From Nemopilema nomurai (Eukaryota; Cnidaria; Scyphozoa; Rhizostomeae; Rhizostomatidae), in NCBI GenBank assembly GCA_003864495.1, contig ML133401.1, positions 1,441,308 through 1,505,307 on the forward strand: a stretch of DNA of 64,000 nucleotides, written 5' to 3'. Position numbers and translations under genes: made by a program. Shown here piece after piece: positions 11,351 to 23,324 of the stretch; position 1 is the stretch's first letter; every line of letters starts with the position of its first letter. The notes under the pieces were generated by a model. It saw nothing but the letters and a program-made list of their open reading frames with translations, had not been told where the DNA came from and searched no databases.

Positions 11351-11732
11351 ATTACACGCTTTTATAAGGAACCACTTTATAAGGAACCTACATGTAGAAG
11401 GCCGAATTATTTAAAGAACTTTTTCTACTAAAAACGAATTTTTCGATTTGCAAAATCGTTATAACTGCAAGCATCAAGACCTAAAAATCTGGTTCCATTC
11501 ATTTGCAGCCAATACTCGCATAGATTGTTTGCTATTCGTGTGTCAAGTGCTTCGTCGAGTAGTTTTCGCATATGCTGTCTCGCCTCTTTCTCTATTAAGC
11601 GCTAAGGCTTATTGACATGCAGCGAAAATTAAGGAACTTTTGGTACTAAAATCTGATGATTTGAGGTCTAAGAATAAGGAGCTTTTGGAATTGGGCCTTG
11701 AGGTAGGTTCCTTATAAAAAAAGCGTGTAATT
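11351..11732. mobile_element. MITE-like non-autonomous DNA transposon with terminal inverted repeats
   Basis: The left end reads ATTACACGCTTTTATAAGG followed by AACC, and the right end is its inverted form (GGTTCCTTAT, a run of A, then GCGTGTAAT). Similarity continues imperfectly inward (AAGGAACCTAC, then GGCCSAATT) for about 50 bases per end. The left end also carries an internal duplication of TTATAAGGAACC. AGTGG occurs immediately outside on both sides (11346-11350 and 11733-11737), which fits a 5-bp target-site duplication. The element is about 380 bp with no coding potential. The superfamily is uncertain. Confidence 0.75.
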
Positions 11733-12705
11733 AGTGGTAATAAACTCGTCGATAACTGAAATACAATGGTATAACCAAATAGAGCCCTGGTTCCATCGCC
11801 CTCGAATTGCATTAAGGCGTCACCGATTTGCAAAGTATCACGTGACTGTCAGACACTCGCAAAAAACATAGCATACCTACTTGATGTTAAGCAAGAGATA
11901 ACTATAAATCGGCCTTTAGTGTTACATTTTGATGGAATGATAACATTACAGGTAGTTGAAAGACGTTTGCTTAAGTTTATGTGCACTATCAAACAATTTT
12001 AGGATACGACATTTGTGTTTTTCAATAAACATTATATTATCCATAGCCAGCATAATGGCCCAGTGCTTGCTAAAACAAAATTGCGCGTTGTGCTTGCATT
12101 AGAAGCAAACGATGCCATCTACAAAAAACTTTTTAGGACGAGATCAGTTCGAATTTGGAAGAAAAGAGATACTCTGTTTTACACTGTGCACCAGCTGTTG
12201 AAAATTATTTATTTTTCATGCGACAATCCTTATACGAGCAAATGAAAAATTAATTTATACGAGCTGCTAGAAATGAAAAGAAGAGAGATGTATATTGGCC
12301 GATAACGTTCTTGGTAATACAAGATGATGGCAGCAATATGTTATTCATCCCGCAATGCAATGCAAAAGGTGTGAAAGTGCATAGTTCAGGTCACGTTCAA
12401 ATTTGAGTCAAAGGTCATAGGACAATCGTGTCGGAGGAGATCATAACGCCAAGTTTTGTCCTTGAAAACAGCAAGAACAAATTATGGTACAGTAGAAATT
12501 AACAGATAAATTGAGTATTCTTATCAGCATTATAAGCAAAATCGCATTCCAAGTTTTGTTTTTTTCACTTAAAGAGGTCACCAAACTGTAGGAAACTATA
12601 ACTTGTCAGCAAATAATTAAGCAACACGGCAATCAAACCTCACATGCTTGTATATTTCTAATAGGCAAATGTCAGTGTTGATATTTGTTTACTGTACAAC
12701 TTTTA

Positions 12706-12873
12706 CAGCAAGCGGTCGGAGTGGTGAAACAAAGTCATTTTGTTGATGGAATAGAATTAAAGAGTGGCTCCGACAATAACTGTATAACATATTAACCCTT
12801 TTTGACTATCAAATTAACAATTGGGACATCGGAATTTATTTCCATGGAGACTTCGCGAATTATTGTGAAGTTC
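12706..12873 (+). pseudogene. Broken duplicate of BBOX-like exon 3
   Basis: After an acceptor-like TTTTACAG, the plus strand reads QQAVGVVKQSHFVDGIELK, which aligns with QQASGVGGENHFVDGIKIA of the intact exon at 7897-8099. At the expected distance, after an in-frame TAA, comes PFLTIK (intact HFLTTVK). A frameshift then leads to WDIGIYFHGDFANYCEV (intact RDVGADLYGDFNKFYEK). Order, orientation and spacing all match the intact exon, and one stop plus one frameshift make it non-functional. A further possible scrap of exon 4 (AETVKCV against AETVKRV) lies at 13706-13726. Homologues of exons 1 and 2 were not found between the two loci. Confidence 0.8.
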
Positions 12874-14113
12874 ACTTCGAGTCCTTCTGCTCTATACGCT
12901 CTATATTTACAAAGCGATTTGATAGCGACAGAGGCCTGAATAATTATTCTGTTAAAAGATGGAGAAAATGAGAAAGGGCGACTTAGTACCAAAAAGCTTT
13001 GTTCTCGTTAAACCAAGTACAATGAGCACTTGCATTACAAATCACGTATTTAAGCAATAGGTGTTTGACACGGCTAAGTTAATACGAATTTATTAAAAGC
13101 TTAGCTGTCTTTTTTAAAGACAACATCAATTATGTTATTTGTGAATGTGTCATTTAGAATTTATCAAGATACTTAACAATGGATAACTGCTTTTTTAGCT
13201 TAAAACAAGGAGGCGAAAAGTCTAACTCAAATTGTGTTAAGTAGTACAAACGAAAAATCTATAATGTAAAGTTGCCAGTTTGCGTATTTACGGCAACGAA
13301 TGAAAGTAAAGGTACGATTACCGGGCAACTTCTTAAAAAGTTAGTTCCTTAAAATAGCAGTAAAGTAATGTCGATTTAACGTAAAAATGAATGCTAAAAT
13401 TAAAATGAATGTGAAGTTGTAGTATATTGCTTTATTTACACCGCGAATAAACACAATAGGCAGTGTTCTCGAAACAAATCAAAGGAAAACTAAACTTGGT
13501 GAGTGAATTTCGCAATTCCAAAGTATGGCTGTGCTTTTCATTCCAATGGAAATTAGATATTCAATTAAATAGAAATGTGATAATGACTAAGGCGAATTGC
13601 TAACCTGGCCAGACATCGAGAACAATTCCGATGAGGTATAATTTTTGTCACCAAATCACCCGACTAGGCCAATAAACATTTCCAGCAGCTTGGCGCCGGA
13701 GGGTTGCTGAAACTGTGAAATGTGTTTCCATATCACGTCTTCAAAGATCAATTCCACCGGGATACACGTATCTCTCAAGGCAGCACTTCTTCCTATCTAT
13801 TTCTATCGCTGCATCAACTCCCTTGATATTTCTAAACTTGGAACTACAAATCTAAAGGGACTTGAAGAGACCGCACCAGCGCTAGACCAAATTGCACTGC
13901 ACAATCGAGTAAGACAATAACAAGTGCTGAATTATTGTCTAAAGTGCAAAGTTCAATTTCAGTTCAGCCAACGTTGCAAGTTTTTGTCATATTGACAGCC
14001 ATTATTAGACAAAATTTATATCAACTTAAGTTTAAGAGAGACCCGATTTAAAGGAAGTCCTGTTTTTAATCAACACAAGGCGACCAAATGTCGTCATTGG
14101 AGCTTAAATAGAC
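12874..14113. other. Intergenic region and SUCO 3' flank
   Basis: Apart from the weak exon-4-like scrap at 13706-13726 I see no conserved sequence. A minus-strand AATAAA lies at 13431-13436 (TTTATT on the plus strand) and could serve the SUCO transcript, although it is about 680 bases past the stop codon. Confidence 0.4.
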
Positions 14114-14343
14114 TCAGCCTCGTTTCTTGTCAGATAGCCTCGCTGCTACCCTGCTGTACTTCTTTGCGCGGATGCTGTCAAGACTTCGATGCCTCTGCGG
14201 AGGATGAATCTCAGCATCCTCCTCAACTGTCTCCAGGCTCCTTGATCTTCCAAAACTTTGAATGTTTTCGTAGCCCGTGACGTCAACAAGGGCGCGAGTT
14301 CGTCTGGAGGCGATTTGTGTTTTCGGCTGCTTCGTAAATGCTC
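14114..14343 (-). CDS. SUCO: SUCO exon 7: cytosolic basic tail and stop
   Basis: Acceptor TTTCATTAG. The tail is rich in Arg and Ser (SFGRSRSLETVEEDAE, then RHRSLDSIRAKKYSR) and ends SDKKRG before TGA. The two RSRSL/RHRSL blocks resemble basic phosphorylation sites. Confidence 0.85.
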
Positions 14344-17300
14344 CTAATGAAAAACAGTAGCTCATTAGCGCAAGGAACAGAACAGCTTGTCTTAAGGAAA
14401 CGACTCATGTGAATCGATCTCAAATTAGGGTTTCAAAATAATAATGCTTAATGAATATTTTCTGACTGATGAACTTTCGTGGCAGAGTGAAGCCATTCAT
14501 TGCGTCAAAAATTAGCATTTATTAAAACATGCGATTACACCGTGACCTATGCTAGTGGCCTTCTATACGTCGAGAAATAAACAAGGAAGGGGGCTAGCCT
14601 CATTTGCATACAGCAAATAGTGGCAAACTAACCATTTCTTGCGACACTCTCTGGCACTGATACTGACGAGTGCAAAGACTAAAACGACAACAGACTGAAA
14701 AGACGCACACACACAAATAGCACAAGAGGCAAGACCATAGCACAAAATGCAGCCAACCTGTTAGTCCATTGAAAATCCCTCTCCCAGCGGAGAACAAGAC
14801 GCCGGCAGAGTCACTGACCATGGCAGGCTCTCTCACGCCGCCATTTTCTATTTGGCCGAACGAATCGAAAACTGAATCATCTCCACCCTTGCTTTTCTTT
14901 CTTTGTCGTCTTCGGCGCGTTTGTGCCTGTAAAGGAACATCGATCGTGTCAAAAAACAAGAAGGGTACAAGGAATGGTGCCAGGGACACCCTTTGAATTC
15001 TACCAATTAGTGGTGTCCCTTTCTTAGATCTTATTCCTTTGCCAAATTAGTCGAAAGAATTCTAATTGCAACGCATAAAATCCGTAGAGGATAATATAAC
15101 TAGGACCTATAGTTGGGCAAAGAAGACATTTACGAAACATGGCAAATTGGCAAAATTGGTGGTCACTGATAAATTTCTTGGACAAAGTCAACTCACCGCA
15201 GATTCAACTTGAAATTCGTTCTTTGATGGGCGTTGATCATCGATGTGATTTTCCATTGAATGCAGGCTTGCTTCTTTGATGCCTGATCAAAGAAAAACAA
15301 CGATAACAGGTCTCGTCGTAAAAGTATATGTATACAAGTACATTTTTGGTGATACAAAACAAGGAGGATCAATCTGAAATGCGCAACACATTGACAAATT
15401 GGTAACGGAAACAACGTGACTTGAAATGCTGCTTCGGTTTATTTGCAGTTAAATGTTCCTATAGAAGAGCAGTCCACAAAATTCAATGCCAATAGGCAGA
15501 AAATGAATTTAGGTATGTTTGGGCGTAAATTAAGGTTGTTGTGAACGAGCTCTCCAACTAAATCAAAGAAAAAGATTCTATACATCCAAATAGAAACTAA
15601 AGACTCTACCATACTTGAAGTTAAATCAAGATACATACAGCAAAAATTAAGGCCTGTTTGCATGGCGATTAATCACAATTAATCACACACTAACCTAATA
15701 GGCCTTAATTCAGAGAACTCTCTATAACAGTCTTTGTAACAGCAAATATAGTTATAAATCAAGAACACATACCCGGATCATGATGGTGACTGTAAGCCGA
15801 TGGGGCGCTGTGACGGCGCTGATCTAACTGTTGCTTAGCAGCAGCAGGTCTTCGCATGCAGCTCCAAAGTATCATGATTATGATGAACACCTCGACCATG
15901 CAGGTGAAAGCGTACCTCTCTGTCATCTACAAATTCAATAAATGAAATTGACCATTTCCTTAGCAACCACATGACACAAACAAATCCAAGTCATAAAGCA
16001 CCGATTCCGTTGTCAACAAAATGCCACCTGTTTTTTATTGTTGTGAAGGATGGCGACAAGGCTCTTTTGCATGTATAAACTCTGGCAGTGCTGGTCTTAC
16101 CGCAACTCTGACCAAGGAAATGGACGACACAGTTTGAAATAAAAAATTAACTCGCTTTGAGTTAAACCAGTAATGGATTTGCAAAGGCAGCCAAATGAGA
16201 ATTTCTAAATTTCAATTAAAGCTTTAAATCCGATCTCTTCAGTCCCATCAACGACCATGGACAAAAGTTCCTTAGTTCTTTGGCTTTTCTTCTCCAATTG
16301 ATTTGCTATTTAATCCAATTTAGTTTAACTTCACTACGCAAATTTTGTGTAATTTAATTCAGGAAATATTTTTTGCTACCTAACTCGTAGTAGATTTACC
16401 AAAACATGCATACTTTGCATCATCAATGGCCCAATATGAGCAACTAGGAAACATCTTATTCATCAGATCACCATCACTATCATTTCTTCAGATGAAAACT
16501 CATATAGCAATTGCTGCAAAACTTCCCTCGATTTAAAAATACGCAAGTTGCAATCTTCTATGTCAAAATATAAAAAGACATACCTTTAAATTATTTTCTT
16601 TGCTGGCTTCAGTTAGATTTTTTAGCTGAATCGACAACAAAATCACTTGTTTCGTCAGCTGTTCCAATGACTTTTCCTGCCTCTCCATGATCTCTTTATT
16701 TTGAATCAAAGTCAGATTCAAGGCTGTTATTTTCAACTTGAACTGCTTTTGCTGCTCTTCGAGTGCCGTTCCATACCTCTTACTCATCTCTTCCAGGTAC
16801 TGGGTACTCAAACTGAGATTCGTCTCCAGCTCCTTAACCCGGCTTTTCAATTTCAAAATGGCAGACTCTTTGTTGTTCCCGAACGAGCCACTGCCTATTT
16901 TGACCGATGCATCTGAGGGCGCAACTTTCTCCGCGCTGTCTCGTTTTGACATTTCCAGCCGCTCTGTCGGAACTGTAAAACTCTCCTCTATTTGAAGGGA
17001 CATCATTTGAGGCGTGTTGTCTTCGTGTCGACTATCACCTGGCGATTTCGTGGCACGCACTGTCAGCATTCCACTTTCGAGGGACTGCTCCAAAACCGGG
17101 GCGGGGCTTACGGGTAGGTCCGGGCCACCAACACCCGATATATTCGAAGAAAAAATTCCAACGTCCAAATCACTACTGGTCTTCTTAGAGCTGAGACTTA
17201 CGGTTACAGGCTGTGAAAATGACGGTTCAATCGGGCTAGTCATGCCCGCAATTGACTTCAACTCAACTGAACTTGAATCTTCAAGTTTACTTTCTGCGGC

Positions 17301-20300
17301 TGCAGCTGTTTCGCTGGCCACCAACTCAGGCTCTGTGGCAAGCTTCTGGCCTTCTTCGGCTCCCGGGCTATCAGTGGCCTCAGAGTCTAGTTTCACCTCC
17401 GATTTAATCACTACACCTGAAGTATTAGTAGGCTCCGTCGAAGATGAGACCACATGGTCGTTACTTATATTCATATGATCGTCTGACGAGATTTCAGTAG
17501 ACTTTTCAGGTGGTTTCGTTCCATTACCTTGGTCATTCGAGCTGCCTTTCTCCAGTTTGTCCAGACCCTGTGTATCTGGTTCTATTACACGATTCTTCGT
17601 TGTCTCTTTTTTATCATTCCCGGATACCTCAGCTTTCCCCTCTTTCATTTCCTCGTCATAATTTATAAACAGTACGTCCACGTGCTCATTGCTTCCATCC
17701 TCGTCGTTTTTCTGTGATTCTGGGACAGTGCTAACTGAAGCATGCCCTCCCTCGGTAGTCTTCGTCTCAGAAGCACCACTGCTAGTTTCTTTGTTAAAGG
17801 CCTCCTCGCTGTGCTGCTTGGCCCTTGAGCTTTCAGCAGCCTCCAACAGCTGAGAAAGATCCGGATTAACAAGGACTGGTTCTCGGCAAGATGGTTTAGT
17901 CTCCTCCACCGCCTCATCACCAACTTGCTTCGCAAGATCCGTAGTCTCCGTTTGAGTTGTTTTCGGGACAGTTTCAACTTTCGTTGCCGTTGACACGTTT
18001 CCCTGGTCATGTGGTGACGTCCCAGCAGCAACGCTTTTTTGGTGAAGATGATTTATCATTTAAGCTGCTACTTGTTCCAGCTATTATTGTTTTTTTACCT
18101 ACAGACGATGAAGCATTGTTTTGCAGTTCTAAAACAGATTTCTCCTTTGAAACATCACTGCTAGCAGGCTCGATGGTTCTATGAATAAAACTTAAATTTC
18201 CTTCTGTCTCCTTTTTGTTTAATAACGAGTCACGCGTATGAGTGTTCAATGGACTAATTATGGCTTTTCTTTTAGCTTTCGAAATGGAAGGACACATTCT
18301 GTGAATAAAAAGGAACTTGATCCAGAACTTTTTTCTCGGATCAGCACAGCGATTGTTATGAATCTCTCCATAAAAAACACAATTTTTAGTCAAATGTTTC
18401 GCTTCACTTTCTTCATCTGTATCATCACCCTCCAGAAAAATTACAAGATTTGGTGCACTCTCGGTTGCGTTTTTTTCTGTGGACGATGGGTTAGCCTTAC
18501 TGTCAACATTACTGGATTCATCTGGAGGAGTTTCCTCGGTTTCTACAATTTGAATAACCTTCAATGCTTCATTTGAGTCAGTTTTTTCCCCGTCTAGAGT
18601 CTGACTATCAGAAACGTTTTCTGTGGTATTCAGGTCGCCCTGAACTGTTCCATTGGCCAGCTTCTTTTCGTCCACACCGGCAAAGCTCTTTGTTGCTTTA
18701 TTAACAAGTCCAATCACCATGTCTGTGGCACTTTTTAAAAAATTCTTTTCCCCGTCTTTTGACTCTTTCGAGGGCTCTTCCTTTGTGAGAACATTTGCTT
18801 CTGGGTCTTCAGCAGCCCCATCATGTTCATGAGCGGTGTCCTCTGAGTCATCTAATTCCTCCACTTCACTCCTCCCGAAAACTCTTACCAAACTCAATGG
18901 ACAGTAATGCTCTTTGCCAAAGTGGCTCAGCATCTCAATCTACAAAATACGAACATGCCTGGCTCAACAACTAACAACAAAACACTTTGCAGATATTTAA
19001 ACTGCAGATGGCTTGTTGGACATGTCTTTTACTACAAGCAAAACGGACAGCTGGTCTTTCTACTAACGAAAACTTATCACTAACCATTGAGAAAAAATAC
19101 ATAAAAATAATAGCAACAAAATAATGGCACAAAAGCAAAGGCTGGTTAAGCTTTGACATCATATTTTCTTATTTCTTTATTATCACTTTTCCAATTTGTA
19201 TTAAAAGAATCACAATGACATAAATCGAAGTAGCTGGAATATCAATCTGTGTGTGGTTAGTAAGTGGCATTATCATCATCATATAATCTAAGAAACAAAC
19301 CTTGACAAATTTTGCATAGAACTCTTCCGTTATATGGAAACTCTGAATACTTTTCTCTGCTTTACTGGTAAAATTACCACCAAACTCCCATTCTCTTGTT
19401 GGATACCTTGTACTAAAATAAGCATTGAACTTCTCAGGAGAAGATGAAAACAGCTCAAAGTTTGCAACATCAATCGTTTCAGCCTTGACTTTCTCGCACA
19501 GTTCAATCACAAACCAAATGCTACAGCTGCATGGGTTCAGCATGTATAGATCCCTGTTTTCATTTAATATGGCTCCAACATTCTCTGCCTCATTGTTTGA
19601 GGCAATTACTTTTGCCCCACATTCATATGAAGCATAATTAGTCTTTTTTGTACTTCTTTTCTTTGTTGAAGGTTTTATGACCACTTTCTCAGCAACAACT
19701 TTCTTCCCATTGGTCTCTAACTTTTCCTTCCAATCTTTAAATGACTCCAAAATTCCTTTCTCTGGTACATCCTGTTCTATACTACCTTCAGCCCCCTTAG
19801 TATCACCAGTATCGCTCCTTGATTCAGCTTCGCTATCACCAATACTCTCTTTAGTTCCCATCCTTTCCTGTTCCTTGCTGACTGCTTCAGGGTCTTGCAT
19901 ATTTATGTCCTTACCTTCTAAACCTTGGTCAATGTTTAATTTCATTATATCAATTGATTGTTCACTAGATGTTTCCTTTTGTTCATCATCTGGGATCTCC
20001 GTTGTTTTACCTGCTTGCTGGGGAGAGGACTCTGGCTGCAATGGCTTTGGCAGCTCAGTTGTGTCAAATTCAACCTCATCAACCTGTGTGTCAACTTGGA
20101 CCCTAAAAAACAAGGTAATTCATAACTTTAAAAAATTATTTTATCTCTAAGCAGTATCATCCTAAATATAATTTCAAGCCACAAAAATTGAGAAAAATTA
20201 TGATATTTTACGATTGCTTCTGATAGTGATAAATTCACTTTTCAAATTCAGACCAGGCTACCTTCGGAAGTTAAAAGGGTACCTTAAACATTTGTTGCAT

Positions 20301-22894
20301 GAAGAAAAAACCAATATGTTGCATTACACAGGTTGAAATACAAAGAACTGATAAAATCTCCAATATTACAAAAAATAGAAAAGCATGGTACACACAATTT
20401 AGCAAGGACCAAGACACATGTCATGTTTCTTTATCGTGTGTCTTGTTTAATTATGTGGTCTAGCTGCTTGTTATGTGATGGTGAGTATCTTAATTTAACT
20501 GATCTGCTTTTCAAATTAAACTTAAAAGTCGCAAAGTAGCTGTGATATCAATATCTGCAAATGGAAAAACAAGTTTAAAAAACACAGAAAAACACCAATT
20601 CATAGGTGCATTAAATGCCTTATGCATGATAAGGACATTCAGGGTGCTGCATTATAACAATTTAACAATATTAATATAATGGTATTATATTGTAGCAAAG
20701 AGATATGTGTGGGGCACCATATTACTTATAAATGACTTGAACCTAAGTGAAATCGGTTATGGAAGGTTTGGAAATAACATACATTGGCCAATACAATTAA
20801 TCTAAGACATTGTGTTTGTTATTTCATCATAAACTCTATGTCAAAGTTTTCTTTCAAAGTCTATTACACACAGAACCACATTTACAAAATTCACAACTAC
20901 TGTTTATTTGTTAAAAGTGGTATTAATATCAGATACATGAACATTAATAATCAGCATAAACTTAAGAAAGCATTATACCTGATAGCCTGCAAATCATCTT
21001 CCTTTATATTACTTTCTAAAGGCTGATCCTTCTCTTCAGATTTTGTCTTTATTGTTGACAAAACAGAATGAATGCTATCTGACTGTGAAATCAATATGAA
21101 AGATGATACAACAGGGGTGGCTGGGGCAATTGTTGGCAACAAAATGTTCTCATCTCTGCTTGTTTCTTCATCTGTGGGAACATCAGGTGAGACTTCGCTT
21201 TGCTGGATTTCTGTGTCATTCTTAAAAAGAGCAAATCGGTTGTCAAAGCTATAGTTTGGCTTGTCCTAAGTGTTTATAAGAATATGATTTAAATCTTAAG
21301 AGTTTTCCATGACTAACCAAAACATACAAATAAAGCAAGTATATACATAGAAAAAAACTGAAAAAACATAACAACAATAACAAATAGAAAAGGAACTTTG
21401 TAAATATCAATTGTTCAAAAACTGAACATGAAGCAGCAGAACATGTTAAGGGTCCTAGCATTCTTTATCAAAACTTCTGCAAAATAACTAGCTCAAAGTA
21501 AGGAAGTTGGGTCAATCATTATTAAATTTCTCTGCTTCATCCAAGTGAAGGTTGTGGGGGAAAACACAAATCATAATGTAGGTATTGGTTCACATACACA
21601 GCTTGCCAGCTGGTTAAGCAAATAAGGACAACTTCAAGGTAATATGTTTGAAGGAAAAAACAAAAAGTAATTTGCATAACAATCAGGGACTTGCTTGCAC
21701 AATGCATTGCAAAACTAACCTTTGGATTTGGACCTGTTCCATTATGTACCATATTTTTCTTAGCTAATGGTAAAACATTTTCCTCTGCATTAAATTTGCT
21801 GCAAGAAAACAAAGAAAGGGCTGCTATTTTTCATGAAACCAAAAAACATCCCTTATAAATATATATTTACACATTAAGATTTTTAAGAGGTTGTAACCCA
21901 ACTTACCAATACACGCTAAAAATATCAAGGGAAGAAAGTTCCAGTTAAGAACATAAAATGTTATTAAAACCTAGCACTCCAATCATGTATAATACCTTTT
22001 ATGTCAATAGCAACTACTTACAAGAGTATTGTTAGTGTTCCAGTGCTGCAGTTATAAGTTATTTTGAAATCAACAAAAATGATTCTACACAAAGAATTCA
22101 AGTTTGAAAATACTTAAACCATAATCTGAAAAGATGTTTTTGCTCATATCGTGTCATGCACTGATCTTTTTTCTATAAAATAATATTATCAATAGGGCGC
22201 TGTTAAAATTAACCACAGTTGTCTTTCCTGGTAAAATAAAAGCGGCTTGTCCTTTCGATATTAGCAGCACCTTAATGGACACTATAAGAACTTAGGTGAA
22301 AGTAAGCGCTTGCTATGGCTACCTGACAGACATTGTTTTTCGGGCAATAGATAGCTTATAAAACGAAGCTTTCCTTAGAAATCGATTGTAAAGGTAATGA
22401 GCCCCTTTCAAAAGACATTTCCAACATATTTTATAACAGGCCTAAAATGTTTCGCAAGATAGAATTGAATAGTGATCACCTGCGATTTAAACCTTTCTGA
22501 ACAACCCTTGGTACTAACCAAATGGAGATCAAATAAGTTAGTGTATTTTAAAAAATTTTCGTCACTAGAGACCGATAAGCGACGTCTTGCATTTGAAGTC
22601 CTTGGGGTCAGGTTTTTCCCGTTTCTACTTCCTTCAATTTGTCAACCTTTTCGCATGAAATGTGAAATTCTGGCCTTGGTTAATATATAATTGAGTATCA
22701 AAGTAGGATTGGAGCAGCAAAAGATAAATGTGTATTGCCTGGCTGGAGACCGTTGCCAAAGATGGCCTAAATAGAAGTCTACGATCACGAAAATGATAAG
22801 ATTACCTGATTCAATTCTATACTTACCAAAGATTCAAAACAAGAAACACAAATGCTCCAACAAACGTAAAGAGCAAAGCTTTCGTGCTGTTCAT
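14114..22894 (-). CDS. SUCO: SUN domain-containing ossification factor (SUCO/Slp1 family), 7 exons
   Basis: SUCO proteins are ER-membrane proteins of the Slp1 family. The yeast relative works with Emp65 to protect folding proteins in the ER, and the mammalian one supports collagen output. Exons in coding order are 22827-22894, 21720-21798, 20979-21265, 19301-20102, 16584-18939, 15773-15926 and 14114-14343, all with GT..AG junctions and chaining phases. The product is about 1,320 residues (human about 1,250). In order it has a signal peptide (MNSTKALLFTFVGAFVFLVL), an acidic Ser/Thr-rich region, a SUN domain, a long acidic linker, a coiled coil, one membrane segment and a short basic tail. The 2356-base exon is one base too long to stay in frame (see the finding at 18035). 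Start chosen because the ATG opens the signal peptide, with donor GTAAGT after it. Confidence 0.92.
15773..15926 (-). CDS. SUCO: SUCO exon 6: transmembrane segment
   Basis: Acceptor TTTGTAG, donor GTATGT. YAFTCMVEVFIIIMILWSC is a single membrane span, followed by basic MRRPAAAKQQLDQRRH, so the positive side faces the cytosol. Confidence 0.87.
16584..18939 (-). CDS. SUCO: SUCO exon 5: end of SUN domain, acidic linker and coiled coil
   Basis: It opens IEMLSHFGKEHYCPLSLVRV, the conserved end of the SUN domain. A Ser/Thr/Glu-rich disordered linker of roughly 550 residues follows. The exon closes with a heptad-rich coiled coil (ILKLKSRVKELETNLSLS through LTKQVILLSIQLKNLTEAS) just before the membrane segment. 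Length is 2356 bases, whereas entry and exit in phase 0 need a multiple of 3. The reading frame changes at a run of six A on the coding strand. Confidence 0.9.
19301..20102 (-). CDS. SUCO: SUCO exon 4: first part of the SUN domain
   Basis: The first half is acidic and disordered. The second half carries the family signature: NYASYECGAKVIASN, AILNENRDLYMLNPC, IWFVIELCE and FELFSSSPEKF. The domain is interrupted by the intron after EEFYAKFVK and resumes in the next exon with IEMLSHFG. Compared with the human protein the SUN core is very well conserved. Confidence 0.93.
20979..21265 (-). CDS. SUCO: SUCO exon 3: lumenal acidic Ser/Thr-rich segment
   Basis: Acceptor ACACTTAG, donor GTATAA. It is low-complexity, starting DKPNYSFDNRFALFK and ending KEDDLQAIR. 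There is no domain. Exit phase 2 is completed by the first base of exon 4. Confidence 0.82.
21720..21798 (-). CDS. SUCO: SUCO exon 2
   Basis: Acceptor TTCTTGCAG, donor GTTAGT. It encodes KFNAEENVLPLAKKNMVHNG and then TGPNPK, immediately after the signal peptide, so it should lie in the ER lumen. Confidence 0.8.
22827..22894 (-). CDS. SUCO: SUCO exon 1: signal peptide
   Basis: ATG at 22892-22894. The peptide begins MNSTKALLFTFVGAFVFLVL, a short polar-basic start followed by about 18 hydrophobic residues. Donor GTAAGT, phase 2, joins exactly to the exon at 21720-21798 (KFNAEENVLPLAKK). Confidence 0.88.
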
Positions 22895-23303
22895 TTTTGG
22901 CCCCTTTCTTGAAAATCCTGGTTGTGGTCGTGAAAATTTCGAAAAACCTTCGCAGCACCGCAAGCCACTTGAATTTCTCCAAGAAATTTGTAGTCCAGAA
23001 TTGGAAACTCCCGCTTTTTACACCATAGTCAGTCATATAGCATTAAAAGAAAAATTGATGGCATTACAGGGAATACCACAGATTTGTCCATGGCAACGTT
23101 CAATGCGTGCAAGCGGCACTAGGTCGCCCATTCCAACATCCGCCATTTTGCCTTGTCATGAAGCAATACGCTTGCAATTTCATGTCAGCAGTGGGAACCT
23201 TTTATTGTCACATGATCATATACATACAATTGATTGGACGGATCATGCTGGCATTGTCTTTGCACGTGACAAAGAATTAGACTATGATTGGATACTTGTA
23301 GGT

Positions 23304-23324
23304 AGACAGACCAAAGGTCTGTCT
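23304..23324. repeat. Short perfect hairpin of CAGAC/GTCTG motifs upstream of SUCO
   Basis: AGACAGACC, a 3-base AAA loop, then GGTCTGTCT form a perfect 9-bp stem about 410 bp upstream of the SUCO ATG. More GTCTG/CAGAC copies follow to about 23352. Confidence 0.6.

Noticed and set aside
17014..17478. 154-residue open frame on the plus strand inside SUCO
   Set aside because: It is antisense to the SUCO long exon. The minus-strand reading carries the conserved domain order, so this is a shadow of biased codon use.
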